Shown: one piece after another, positions 23,739-30,605 of the stretch | Layout of the letters: each line of letters begins with the position of its first letter | Position numbering within the stretch: the stretch's first letter is position 1 | DNA from: Prevotella sp. | Lineage (GTDB): Bacteria > Bacteroidota > Bacteroidia > Bacteroidales > Bacteroidaceae | Direction of reading: 5' to 3' | Assembly: GCA_017449025.1 (NCBI GenBank) | Contig: JAFSKJ010000052.1 | Location: forward strand, 1-39,227 | Length of the DNA: 39,227 nucleotides | Program-made: the position numbers and the translations under genes | The notes under the pieces: generated by a model | What the model saw: the letters and a program-made list of their open reading frames with translations, nothing else | The model's database searches: none | What the model was told of the DNA's origin: nothing

Positions 23739-24149
23739 TCACTCCGGGTGTTCGCACAACTCAGTGAGGATTCCGCATGTGGACTTCGGGTGCAGGAATG
23801 CGATGTTAAGCCCCTCGGCTCCCTTGCGAGGCTGCTGGTCGATGAGGCGTACACCCTTTTCCGAGACCTCGGCCAGTGCGTTGGCCACACCGTCCTCAAC
23901 ACAGAATGCCACATGGTGAACACCCTTGTTTCCCTTGTCCAGCCACTTCTGGATTGTGCTCTCCGGTGATGTCGGCTCCAGGAGTTCCAGCTTAACCTCA
24001 CCACAGCGAAGGAAGGCGGTCTTCACCTTCTGGTCTTCTACTACTTCTGTTGCATAACACTCCAAGCCCAGTACCTCAGTGAAGTAGGGCAAGCTCTCTT
24101 CGATGCTCTGGACAGCTATGCCCAGATGCTCAATGTGTGAAATCTTCAT
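23739..24149 (-). CDS. mce: Methylmalonyl-CoA epimerase
   Basis: A 136-residue vicinal-oxygen-chelate fold enzyme that interconverts the (R) and (S) forms of methylmalonyl-CoA in the succinate-propionate path. HIEHLGIAV at the N terminus, VKLELLEP (about 53-60), GVHHVAFCVED and GILTELCEHPE at the end hold the expected metal-binding His/Glu residues of the two beta-alpha-beta modules. The open frame runs to 24224, but MKISHIEHLG at 24149 is the family start and lies just downstream of a good promoter (24182-24213). It is the first gene of the methylmalonyl-CoA operon. Confidence 0.94.
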   Translation of the reverse strand: MKISHIEHLGIAVQSIEESLPYFTEVLGLECYATEVVEDQKVKTAFLRCGEVKLELLEPTSPESTIQKWLDKGNKGVHHVAFCVEDGVANALAEVSEKGVRLIDQQPRKGAEGLNIAFLHPKSTCGILTELCEHPE

Positions 24150-24181
24150 GTTTAAAATGTTTAAGCAAAAAAATGTGGGGG

Positions 24182-24213
24182 CAAAGTTACTAATTATTTC
24201 CTTTACAGCAAAA
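24182..24213 (-). promoter_or_regulatory. Promoter of the mce operon
   Basis: On the minus strand, TTTTG (24213-24209), 19 bases and TAACTTTG (24189-24182). It is 32 bases upstream of the mce ATG and is divergent from the infC promoter. Confidence 0.8.
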
Positions 24214-24258
24214 TATTTGGGCAATTTTCCGCCAACAAAAAAAATAAATTGGAAAATG

Positions 24259-24290
24259 TTTTGTTAATTCACTGGAATGTAGTAACTTTG
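24259..24290 (+). promoter_or_regulatory. Promoter of infC-rpmI-rplT
   Basis: TTTTG (24259-24263), 19 bases, then TAACTTTG (24283-24290). It lies 24 bases before the infC ATG at 24315, so the leader is very short and an in-frame ATG at 24249 is upstream of transcription. Confidence 0.8.
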
Positions 24291-24314
24291 CAGCCGATTT
24301 TCAAAAAACAGTTG

Positions 24315-25028
24315 ATGAAGAATGACAAAATAAAGAACCAGTACCGCGTTAATGAACAGATACGCGTACGCGAAGTCCGCATAGTTAGCGAAGGCGGCTC
24401 GATAGTGATGCCTACACGCCAGGCACTCGACATGGCGCGCGAACAGGGAATAGATCTCGTGGAGATTTCGCCCAATGCCAACCCGCCCGTTTGTCGCATC
24501 ATCGACTATTCTAAGTTCCTCTACCAGCAAAAGAAGCGTGCCAAGGAAATGAAGGCAAAGCAGGTAAAGGTGGAGGTGAAGGAAATCCGCTTCGGCCCGC
24601 AGACCGACGAGCACGACTACCAGTTCAAGCTGAAGCACGCCAAGGAGTTTCTTGAAGAGGGCAACAAGGTGCGTGCCTACGTGTTCTTCCGCGGACGCAG
24701 CATCCTGTTCAAGGAGCAGGGAGAAGTGCTGCTCTTGCGCTTTGCCAATGACTTGGAAGACTATGGCAAGGTGGAATCAATGCCGTCGCTCGAAGGCAAG
24801 AAGATGTTCCTCTACATGGCGCCAAAGAAAACGAGCGTCACCAAGAAGAGCCAGCAGGCCCGCGACCGTGAAGCCGCTGCCGCCGACGCCAAGGCCGCAG
24901 GCAAACAGCCCCAGGCGCCATCTGCCGCAGACATTGACGTGGAGTCTCCTGCCAATGGCGGTTTGCTTGCCAACGCCAAGATAAGCGCCGAGGCACTTAA
25001 GAAGCTCACTGAGACTGAAGAGGAATAG
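24315..25028 (+). CDS. infC: Translation initiation factor IF-3 with C-terminal extension
   Basis: A 237-residue IF-3, which binds the 30S subunit and controls start-codon selection. [15 protein letters not shown] (N domain), [31 protein letters not shown] (linker helix) and [41 protein letters not shown] (C domain) are complete. After FLYMAPKK an extension of about 60 residues follows, rich in Ala, Lys, Gln and acidic residues, ending [10 protein letters not shown]. It is absent from E. coli IF-3 (180 residues). The start is an ordinary ATG, unlike the autoregulated AUU of E. coli. It leads the infC-rpmI-rplT operon. Confidence 0.95.
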   Translation: MKNDKIKNQYRVNEQIRVREVRIVSEGGSIVMPTRQALDMAREQGIDLVEISPNANPPVCRIIDYSKFLYQQKKRAKEMKAKQVKVEVKEIRFGPQTDEHDYQFKLKHAKEFLEEGNKVRAYVFFRGRSILFKEQGEVLLLRFANDLEDYGKVESMPSLEGKKMFLYMAPKKTSVTKKSQQARDREAAAADAKAAGKQPQAPSAADIDVESPANGGLLANAKISAEALKKLTETEEE

Positions 25029-25122
25029 AGACAGAGAAGAAGATATAGGTGCGCTGCGCCCGGTATATGCGTTGCCACCGCTTTTATTATTATAAAGTAC
25101 AAATTTAAAAAGTTAGAAAAAA

Positions 25123-25320
25123 ATGCCAAAAGTAAAGACAAACTCCGGAGCGAAGAAGAGGTTCTCGTTCACCGGAACAGGTAAGGTCAAGAGACATCAC
25201 GCTTACCACAGCCACATCCTGACCAAGAAGACCAAGAAGCAGAAGCGCAACTTGGTAGGTGCTACCATCGTTGATAAGAGTAACATGAAACAGGTTCGCG
25301 ACCTGCTGTGTCTCCGCTAA
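25123..25320 (+). CDS. rpmI: 50S ribosomal protein L35
   Basis: A 65-residue basic protein ([47 protein letters not shown]) matching bacterial L35 over its whole length. It sits between infC and rplT as in most bacteria. The 94-base gap after infC holds a short GC-rich hairpin-like stretch (ggtgcgctgcgcc). Confidence 0.96.
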   Translation: MPKVKTNSGAKKRFSFTGTGKVKRHHAYHSHILTKKTKKQKRNLVGATIVDKSNMKQVRDLLCLR

Positions 25321-25354
25321 ACCTATTGTCGAACATTTAAAGAACTAAGAAATT

Positions 25355-25699
25355 ATGCCAAGATCAGTTAATCACGTCGCATCAAGAGCAAAGCGCAAGA
25401 GAATTTTGAAGCTCACCCGTGGCTACTTTGGAGCTCGTAAGAATGTTTGGACAGTAGCCAAGAACACATGGGAAAAGGGTCTTACCTATGCCTATCGTGA
25501 CCGCCGCAACAAGAAGCGCAACTTCCGCGCACTGTGGATACAGCGTATCAACGCTGCCGCAAGAATCAACGGCATGAGCTACTCGCAGTTCATGGGCGCA
25601 CTGAGCAAGGCTGGAATAGAGATTAACCGCAAGGTGCTCGCCGACCTCGCCATGAACAACCCTCAGGCTTTCGCAGCCATTGTTGAGAAGGTAAAGTAG
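25355..25699 (+). CDS. rplT: 50S ribosomal protein L20
   Basis: A 114-residue rRNA-binding protein ([84 protein letters not shown]). L20 is required for early 50S assembly and represses its own operon in several bacteria. It is the last gene before the terminator at 25731-25759. Confidence 0.97.
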   Translation: MPRSVNHVASRAKRKRILKLTRGYFGARKNVWTVAKNTWEKGLTYAYRDRRNKKRNFRALWIQRINAAARINGMSYSQFMGALSKAGIEINRKVLADLAMNNPQAFAAIVEKVK

Positions 25700-25730
25700 T
25701 ATTCGGAACTTAATAGTACGATAATGAGAG

Positions 25731-25759
25731 TAAGGGTTGCGCCTTTGGTGCAACCCTTA
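25731..25759 (+). terminator. Terminator after rplT
   Basis: Arms TAAGGGTTGC(gc) and (gt)GCAACCCTTA pair with one mismatch around a 5-base loop and are followed by ttaaat. It separates the ribosomal operon from the patatin genes and excludes an upstream in-frame start at 25724. Confidence 0.75.
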
Positions 25760-25780
25760 TTAAATATAACGACAGAGGTG

Positions 25781-26746
25781 ATGACAGTGAAAAACATGAG
25801 GACTGTAGTGCTGGCAGTGGCTTTGCTACTGGCGCAGACAGTAATGGGCGGGCGCCCGAAAGTGGCACTGGTGCTTAGCGGAGGCGGAGCGAAAGGCGCC
25901 GCCGAGGTGGGGGCGCTGAAAGTTATCGAGCGTGCAGGAATACCCATCGACATTGTTGTGGGAACAAGCATTGGCTCCATCGTTGGAGGGCTGTACTGCT
26001 GTGGATATACGCCTGAGCAGCTCGACACCATGTTCCGCACCCAGGAGTGGCTGTCGCTGCTCACCGACCGCAACCATCAGTTTGCCAACCAGCCCTACGT
26101 GGTACACAACAGCGTCACATACATCTTCGGCTTCCCCGTCATGGACAAGAACAGCAGTTCCTTCGGCATGATGCGCGGAGAAAAGATAGAACATCTGCTC
26201 GACTCAATGTCTGGCAGGAAAAAGGAATTGTCGTTCGACTCACTATGCATACCTTTCCGCTGCGTGGCCGTAGACATTAAATCCACCAAAGAACACGTGC
26301 TCTCAAAAGGGAAGCTGTCGAAAGCCATGCGGGCCTCGATGGCAATACCGGGGATTTTCAAGCCCGTGGAAATCGGAGACTTGTCGCTCGTAGACGGCGG
26401 CATGCTCAACAACCTGCCCACCGACGTAGCCAAGCGCATGGGTGCCGACGTGATCATAGCCATCGACCTTCAGCAGACGAAGCAGAAAGAGAAGGATTTC
26501 TCACTTAAAGACCAGTTCGGCATAGGGGGAATACTCGACTGGATAGTGTCGCGCCCAGACGTCAAGAAGTATCACCAGAACGTCAAGCTTGCCGACATCT
26601 ACATCAATCCGTCGCTGCCCGACTACGATGCCTCAAGCTTCGGCAACAAGAAGGCAGAGCGCATGATGCTAATAGGCGAGAAAGCAGCCATGAAGCAGTG
26701 GGACAAGCTGATGGCACTGAAGCAGAGATTCCTGAAAGCCCTCTGA
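25781..26746 (+). CDS. Secreted patatin-like phospholipase (tandem copy 1)
   Basis: A 321-residue patatin-fold lipid hydrolase. ALVLSGGGAKGAAEVGALKVIE is the oxyanion glycine loop. GTSIGS carries the nucleophile Ser63, and VDGGMLNNLP carries the Asp of the Ser-Asp dyad. A hydrophobic start (MRTVVLAVALLLAQTVMGG) predicts export. ATG 25796 is an alternative start that puts the signal peptide at residue 1; 25781 follows a gaggtg sequence very closely. The gene lies 4 bases before a homologous gene. A role in phospholipid hydrolysis is inferred from the family; the substrate is unknown. Confidence 0.88.
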   Translation: MTVKNMRTVVLAVALLLAQTVMGGRPKVALVLSGGGAKGAAEVGALKVIERAGIPIDIVVGTSIGSIVGGLYCCGYTPEQLDTMFRTQEWLSLLTDRNHQFANQPYVVHNSVTYIFGFPVMDKNSSSFGMMRGEKIEHLLDSMSGRKKELSFDSLCIPFRCVAVDIKSTKEHVLSKGKLSKAMRASMAIPGIFKPVEIGDLSLVDGGMLNNLPTDVAKRMGADVIIAIDLQQTKQKEKDFSLKDQFGIGGILDWIVSRPDVKKYHQNVKLADIYINPSLPDYDASSFGNKKAERMMLIGEKAAMKQWDKLMALKQRFLKAL

Positions 26747-26750
26747 GGCT

Positions 26751-27485
26751 ATGGCGGCAGAGGAGAAAATAGGACTGGCCATAAGCGGCGGCGGAGCACG
26801 AGGTGCCGCTGCCATTGGAGTGCTACGGGTGCTTGAGCGCGCAGGAATACGCCCAGACTGCGTGGCAGGCACCAGCGCAGGAGCCATAGTGGGAGCACTC
26901 TACTGTTGTGGCTACAGCGCTGACAAGCTGGCAGACATCTACTGCAGCCAGAACTGGAGTCGGCTAATCCGGCGCAGAAGCTTCACCGATGTGTTTGACA
27001 ACCTGACAGGCAATAGTAAGTCCATAGACTTCGACACACTCCCCATACCTTTTCGCTGCGTGGCTACACGCCTCTCAGACTATAGCGAGCAGGTGCTCTC
27101 AAAGGGGCGCCTGTCAGAGTGCGTGGCAGCCTCGGCGGCCATGCCCGTGCTGTTTCCCCCGGTAACTATAGGTGGTGAGCGTCTGGCCGACGGCGGCATG
27201 GTCAACAACTTGCCCACCGACGTGGTGGCCAGGATGGGAGCCACCGTCATCATTGCCATCGACCTTCAACAGATAACCTTCTGGCAGACCCGATTCTCAC
27301 TGAAAGACACCATCGGCATCGGGGGCATACTGCACTGGGCAGTATCTCACCCTGAGGTGCAGCGCTACCGCAGAAACATCCGTAGCGCAGACATCTACAT
27401 CAAGCCCCCGCTACGGGCTATCGACGGCTACCTGTTCAGCAATAGCCGCTGCCGCCGCATGGTTGAGATAGGCGAACGTTTATGA
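26751..27485 (+). CDS. Cytosolic patatin-like phospholipase (tandem copy 2)
   Basis: A 244-residue paralogue of the preceding gene without a signal peptide. GLAISGGGARGAAAIGVLRVLERAGI, GTSAGA (Ser42) and ADGGMVNNLPTDVVARMG hold the catalytic features. Long shared phrases (YCCGYS, LPIPFRCVA, VLSKGRLS, IIAIDLQQ, IGGILHW, ADIYIKPPL) show it arose by tandem duplication. It lacks the copy-1 insertion around residues 75-105 and the C-terminal 20 residues. The pair therefore has one exported and one cytosolic member. It ends one base from the convergent PP2C-like gene. Confidence 0.87.
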   Translation: MAAEEKIGLAISGGGARGAAAIGVLRVLERAGIRPDCVAGTSAGAIVGALYCCGYSADKLADIYCSQNWSRLIRRRSFTDVFDNLTGNSKSIDFDTLPIPFRCVATRLSDYSEQVLSKGRLSECVAASAAMPVLFPPVTIGGERLADGGMVNNLPTDVVARMGATVIIAIDLQQITFWQTRFSLKDTIGIGGILHWAVSHPEVQRYRRNIRSADIYIKPPLRAIDGYLFSNSRCRRMVEIGERL

Positions 27486-27486
27486 A

Positions 27487-28320
27487 TCACGTCTGGAATC
27501 GGATGTAAGCCCTGTCGTCGAAAGAGTTGTTGTTTTTCAAGAATGCCTTGGTGGCCTTGAAGCCGCCAATATTCAAGGGGTCGGAAGCCCGCTGTTCAGC
27601 CAGCCGCGCCTCCGACTCCTCCAGTGTGGGGCAAAGCACAGGATAGCCATCGGAAGCCAGAACCAGCTCCCAGGGCTTGAAGTCGAGGGTGTAGACAGGC
27701 ACGAACTGCTCGGCAATCTTGAAACCGTCGATCACGGCAAAAGTCTTGTTCTGCTGCTTCATGGTTTCGAGCAATGTAGGTATGATAACCTCACGTGCCG
27801 GGTCGCTCTGAAGCTGCTCGTTCTGGCTTACCCCCTGAGCCAGCAATTCTCTCACCCTTGCTGCCCTCATCTCTGCCAGCTGCTTCTCGTAAGGCTTGGG
27901 ATTGTCGTACAGCTCGCCGCCTGCTAAACACTGGCAGTCGCCCACCATCCACACTTCGCGCCGTCGCCGGCTGTAGATTATTGCCGAGGCTGTCAGCCTC
28001 TCCTCAGGATGATCCACAAGACGCTGTATGCGGCTCTTGGGAGTGAGGAAGGGCAGCAGTGGGTAGCGGTAGTGGCGATAGATGTAAGCAGTGACCCCAC
28101 GGCAGAAATCATGGCAGCTTGCAGAGGGCGGCATCCGACGGACATACCGGCTGATGAGCTTCATGGCATAGCGCCCATTGCTCATCCACGGGCAATGGCG
28201 ACGGCTGGTTTTCGACGTGGAGCCGTCTATTACGGCCACGAAGTTGTCAGTGACGACGATTCCGTCCTCGCTTTTCTTCGCGGGGTTTTTCGCTATTATG
28301 CTTTGCTCTATGATGCGCAT
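27487..28320 (-). CDS. PP2C-like phosphatase-fold protein
   Basis: A 277-residue protein. The pattern EDGIVVTDNFVAVIDGST (about 18-35), VWMVGDCQCLAGG, ELVLASDGYPVL and DDRAYIRFQT at the end matches in order the metal-binding Asp positions of PP2C/PPM phosphatases, but overall similarity is weak. A Mg/Mn-dependent hydrolase is therefore inferred. It is the last gene of a minus-strand operon. Its 5' end overlaps the 3' end of ygiQ by 74 bases in another frame. The frame is open to 28407, but the upstream part would be coded by a 9-bp repeat; MRIIEQSIIAKNPAKKSEDG at 28320 is the likely start. Confidence 0.7.
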   Translation of the reverse strand: MRIIEQSIIAKNPAKKSEDGIVVTDNFVAVIDGSTSKTSRRHCPWMSNGRYAMKLISRYVRRMPPSASCHDFCRGVTAYIYRHYRYPLLPFLTPKSRIQRLVDHPEERLTASAIIYSRRRREVWMVGDCQCLAGGELYDNPKPYEKQLAEMRAARVRELLAQGVSQNEQLQSDPAREVIIPTLLETMKQQNKTFAVIDGFKIAEQFVPVYTLDFKPWELVLASDGYPVLCPTLEESEARLAEQRASDPLNIGGFKATKAFLKNNNSFDDRAYIRFQT

Positions 28321-30241
28321 GGTCTTGTGGAGGATTGTAGTGATGGGGCTGCTGAGGCTTATTGGGCTTATGAGTCCCATTGGCCCCATTGGCCCTATTG
28401 GCCTCATTGGAGGCCGGAAACTGGGAGCCGAAGAGGCGGGAGATGAGGTCTGGGCGGCCTATACGCCTCAGGCTCTGCTCTATGCCTCGCCGCTCCTCCG
28501 GTTTGTACCAGAAGAAATACTGCCGCTGCGCCAGCTTGTCGCGCTGGGTTCTTGCACTGAAGACAGGCTCCATAGTGTAAGGGTCGTAGCCGGTGTACCA
28601 CATTTCGGTGGCCACGGTCATGGGCGTTGGAGTGAAGTCTTGCACCTGCTCTAAGTGGAAGTCGAGTTGCTTGGTGATAACAGCCAGCTCGGCCATATCC
28701 TCCTCCTTGCATCCCGGATGGCTGCTTATGAAATATGGTATGAGCTGCTGGTGCAGGTTCTCCTCGCGGTTTATGCGGTCGAATATCTGCTTGAACTCAC
28801 GGAACTGCTGGAACGACGGTTTGCGCATGAGCCTCAGCACATTGTCGCTGGTATGCTCTGGCGCCACCTTCAGCCTTCCGCTCACGTGTCTTGCAATTAG
28901 TTCGCGGGTGTACTCATCGGTGCTCTTCCTTGCGGCCTCATCCTTGCTGCGGTGCAGCAGCAGGTCGTAGCGCACGCCACTGCCTATGAAGCTCTTCTTT
29001 ATGCCCGGCAGAGCGTCGACGGCATGGTAAATGTCGAGCAGCGCCCTGTGGTCAGTGTCGAGGTTAGGGCATATCTGAGGATTGATGCAGCTTGGCCGCC
29101 GGCACTTCTCACAGACGTTAACATTGCGGCCCTTCATGCCGTACATGTTTGCCGAGGGGCCTCCAAGGTCCGACAAGTACCCCTTGAAGTCTGGCATCTC
29201 CGTGAGCTTCTTCACCTCTTTTAATATGCTCTCCTTCGAGCGGCAGGCAATGAACTTCCCCTGATGTGCTGAAATGGTGCAGAAAGCGCAGCCGCCAAAG
29301 CATCCGCGGTGTATGTTTACCGAGAACTTTATCATCTCGTAGGCTGGTATGCGCTTACCCTTGTACTTGGGGTGTGGCAGGCGCGTGTATAGCAGGTCGA
29401 ACGACGCATCGAGTTCGGCAGTGGTCATTGGCGGGAAGGGCGGGTTTACCACGGCATAGCAGCCTTCGACGGCCTGTATGAGCCTCTTGGCATGAATCAT
29501 GTTCGACTGCTCCTCAATGTGGCGGAAGTTCTCTGCCTGTGCCCTCTTGTCGCGCAGGCACTCCTCATGCGAGTGCAGAACGATGTCGCCCGTGCCTATT
29601 CCTCCCGGAATGTCGTCGCGACGAGCAAGGTAAACCGTCTGCGGCAAGTCGCGCACAGCGTCTATAGGCTCTCCACCGGCCAGCCGTCCGGCAAGTGCAA
29701 CTATAGCCTTCTCGCCCATGCCGTAGACAATGATATCGGCGCCGGAGTCGCACAGTATGCACCGGCGCAGCTGGTCTTGCCAGTAGTCGTAGTGGGTGAG
29801 CCTGCGCAACGATGCCTCAATGCCCCCAAGCACTACAGGCACATCGGGGAACAGCTGTTTCAGTATGCGCGTGTATACAATAGTGGGGTATTCGGGGCGC
29901 ATGTCGTGGCGACCATCGGGACTGTAGGCGTCCTCCGACCTTAGACGGCGGTTGGCGGTGTACTTGTTAACCATCGAGTCCATACATCCCGGAGAGATGC
30001 CAAAGAAGAGGCGCGGTCGCCCCAGCTTCTTGAAGTCGCGGTAGTCGCCGTGCCAGTCTGGCTGCGGCACAATGGCCACCTTAAACCCTGCCGCTTCAAG
30101 CGTGCGCCCGATGACAGCAGCTCCGAAAGCAGGATGATCTACGTATGCATCGGCTGTGAAGAGTATCACGTCAAGCCCGTCCCACCCCTTCAGTTCCAAC
30201 TCCTTCTTGGTAGTTGGCAGGAAGTCACTCAACAGAGCCAT
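28247..30241 (-). CDS. YgiQ-family radical SAM protein
   Basis: A 664-residue radical SAM enzyme of the YgiQ family. C314, C318 and C321 in HRGCFGGCAFC bind the 4Fe-4S cluster with S-adenosylmethionine. The N-terminal B12-binding-like part (DVILFTADAYVDHPAFGAAVIGRTLEAAGF) and the conserved FFGISPGCMDSMVNKYTA, GGIEASLRR and VAPEHTSDNVL segments are complete. The reaction is not established. The C terminus (from about residue 610) is a low-complexity Asn/His/Pro/Lys tail, partly coded by a 9-bp repeat (28376-28411), that overlaps the next gene. ATG at 30241 shares its A with the TGA of the preceding 115-residue gene, so translation is probably coupled. A TTG one codon upstream is less likely. 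Confidence 0.92.
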   Translation of the reverse strand: MALLSDFLPTTKKELELKGWDGLDVILFTADAYVDHPAFGAAVIGRTLEAAGFKVAIVPQPDWHGDYRDFKKLGRPRLFFGISPGCMDSMVNKYTANRRLRSEDAYSPDGRHDMRPEYPTIVYTRILKQLFPDVPVVLGGIEASLRRLTHYDYWQDQLRRCILCDSGADIIVYGMGEKAIVALAGRLAGGEPIDAVRDLPQTVYLARRDDIPGGIGTGDIVLHSHEECLRDKRAQAENFRHIEEQSNMIHAKRLIQAVEGCYAVVNPPFPPMTTAELDASFDLLYTRLPHPKYKGKRIPAYEMIKFSVNIHRGCFGGCAFCTISAHQGKFIACRSKESILKEVKKLTEMPDFKGYLSDLGGPSANMYGMKGRNVNVCEKCRRPSCINPQICPNLDTDHRALLDIYHAVDALPGIKKSFIGSGVRYDLLLHRSKDEAARKSTDEYTRELIARHVSGRLKVAPEHTSDNVLRLMRKPSFQQFREFKQIFDRINREENLHQQLIPYFISSHPGCKEEDMAELAVITKQLDFHLEQVQDFTPTPMTVATEMWYTGYDPYTMEPVFSARTQRDKLAQRQYFFWYKPEERRGIEQSLRRIGRPDLISRLFGSQFPASNEANRANGANGTHKPNKPQQPHHYNPPQDHAHHRAKHNSEKPREEKRGRNRRH
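28376..28411. repeat. 9-bp tandem repeat in the ygiQ 3' end
   Basis: Four near-identical units, cccattggc, cccattggc, cctattggc and ctcattgga. In YgiQ they code a period-3 Ala-Asn-x run. The overlapped neighbour starts just downstream in its own reading direction. Confidence 0.85.
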
Positions 30242-30588
30242 CAATTGAACGGCGTTCCCTGGAAGGCACGTGTGGTCATTCCCAAATCGTTGTTGGCGCG
30301 GTTCTTCCAGTTTATGTATAGCAGCACAAGCTGCTGCAGGCCATAGGCCTTCATGTTGGGATGGTAAATAACGTCGAGGCAGATGTCGAGCAGCCGCTTG
30401 TCTCTTCCCGTCTCCGACTCCAGCATGGAGCGGACGTTCAGTTTGAGCTTGTCGAGCACTCCCTCGTCTACGTACCCGTTAGAATCGATAAGATCTCTGA
30501 ACAGCTGATAGTCGTCAATGGTCTTCAGGTGTTCTTCTGTAATCTCAATGCTTCGTGTGCCAGAAGCGTTGGTTTGGATTTTTGTCAT
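30241..30588 (-). CDS. Conserved hypothetical protein, 115 residues
   Basis: A small soluble protein with no signal peptide. It is largely helical by composition (EEHLKTIDDYQLFRDLIDSN, VLDKLKLNVRSMLESETGRDKRLLDICLDVIYHP, YGLQQLVLLYINWKNRANND). I do not recognise the family. It is coupled to ygiQ through a one-base TGATG overlap and follows the amidase-like gene by 17 bases, so it belongs to the six-gene operon. Confidence 0.75.
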   Translation of the reverse strand: MTKIQTNASGTRSIEITEEHLKTIDDYQLFRDLIDSNGYVDEGVLDKLKLNVRSMLESETGRDKRLLDICLDVIYHPNMKAYGLQQLVLLYINWKNRANNDLGMTTRAFQGTPFN

Positions 30589-30605
30589 AGCAGTTTGACT
30601 TTTGG

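Noticed and set aside
25029-25122. Possible L20-type autoregulatory leader between infC and rpmI
   Set aside because: Only a weak GC hairpin is visible. I cannot match it to a known L20-binding pseudoknot by eye.
28376-28411. 9-bp repeat as a possible CRISPR-like array
   Set aside because: The units are tandem without spacers and lie within a coding region.
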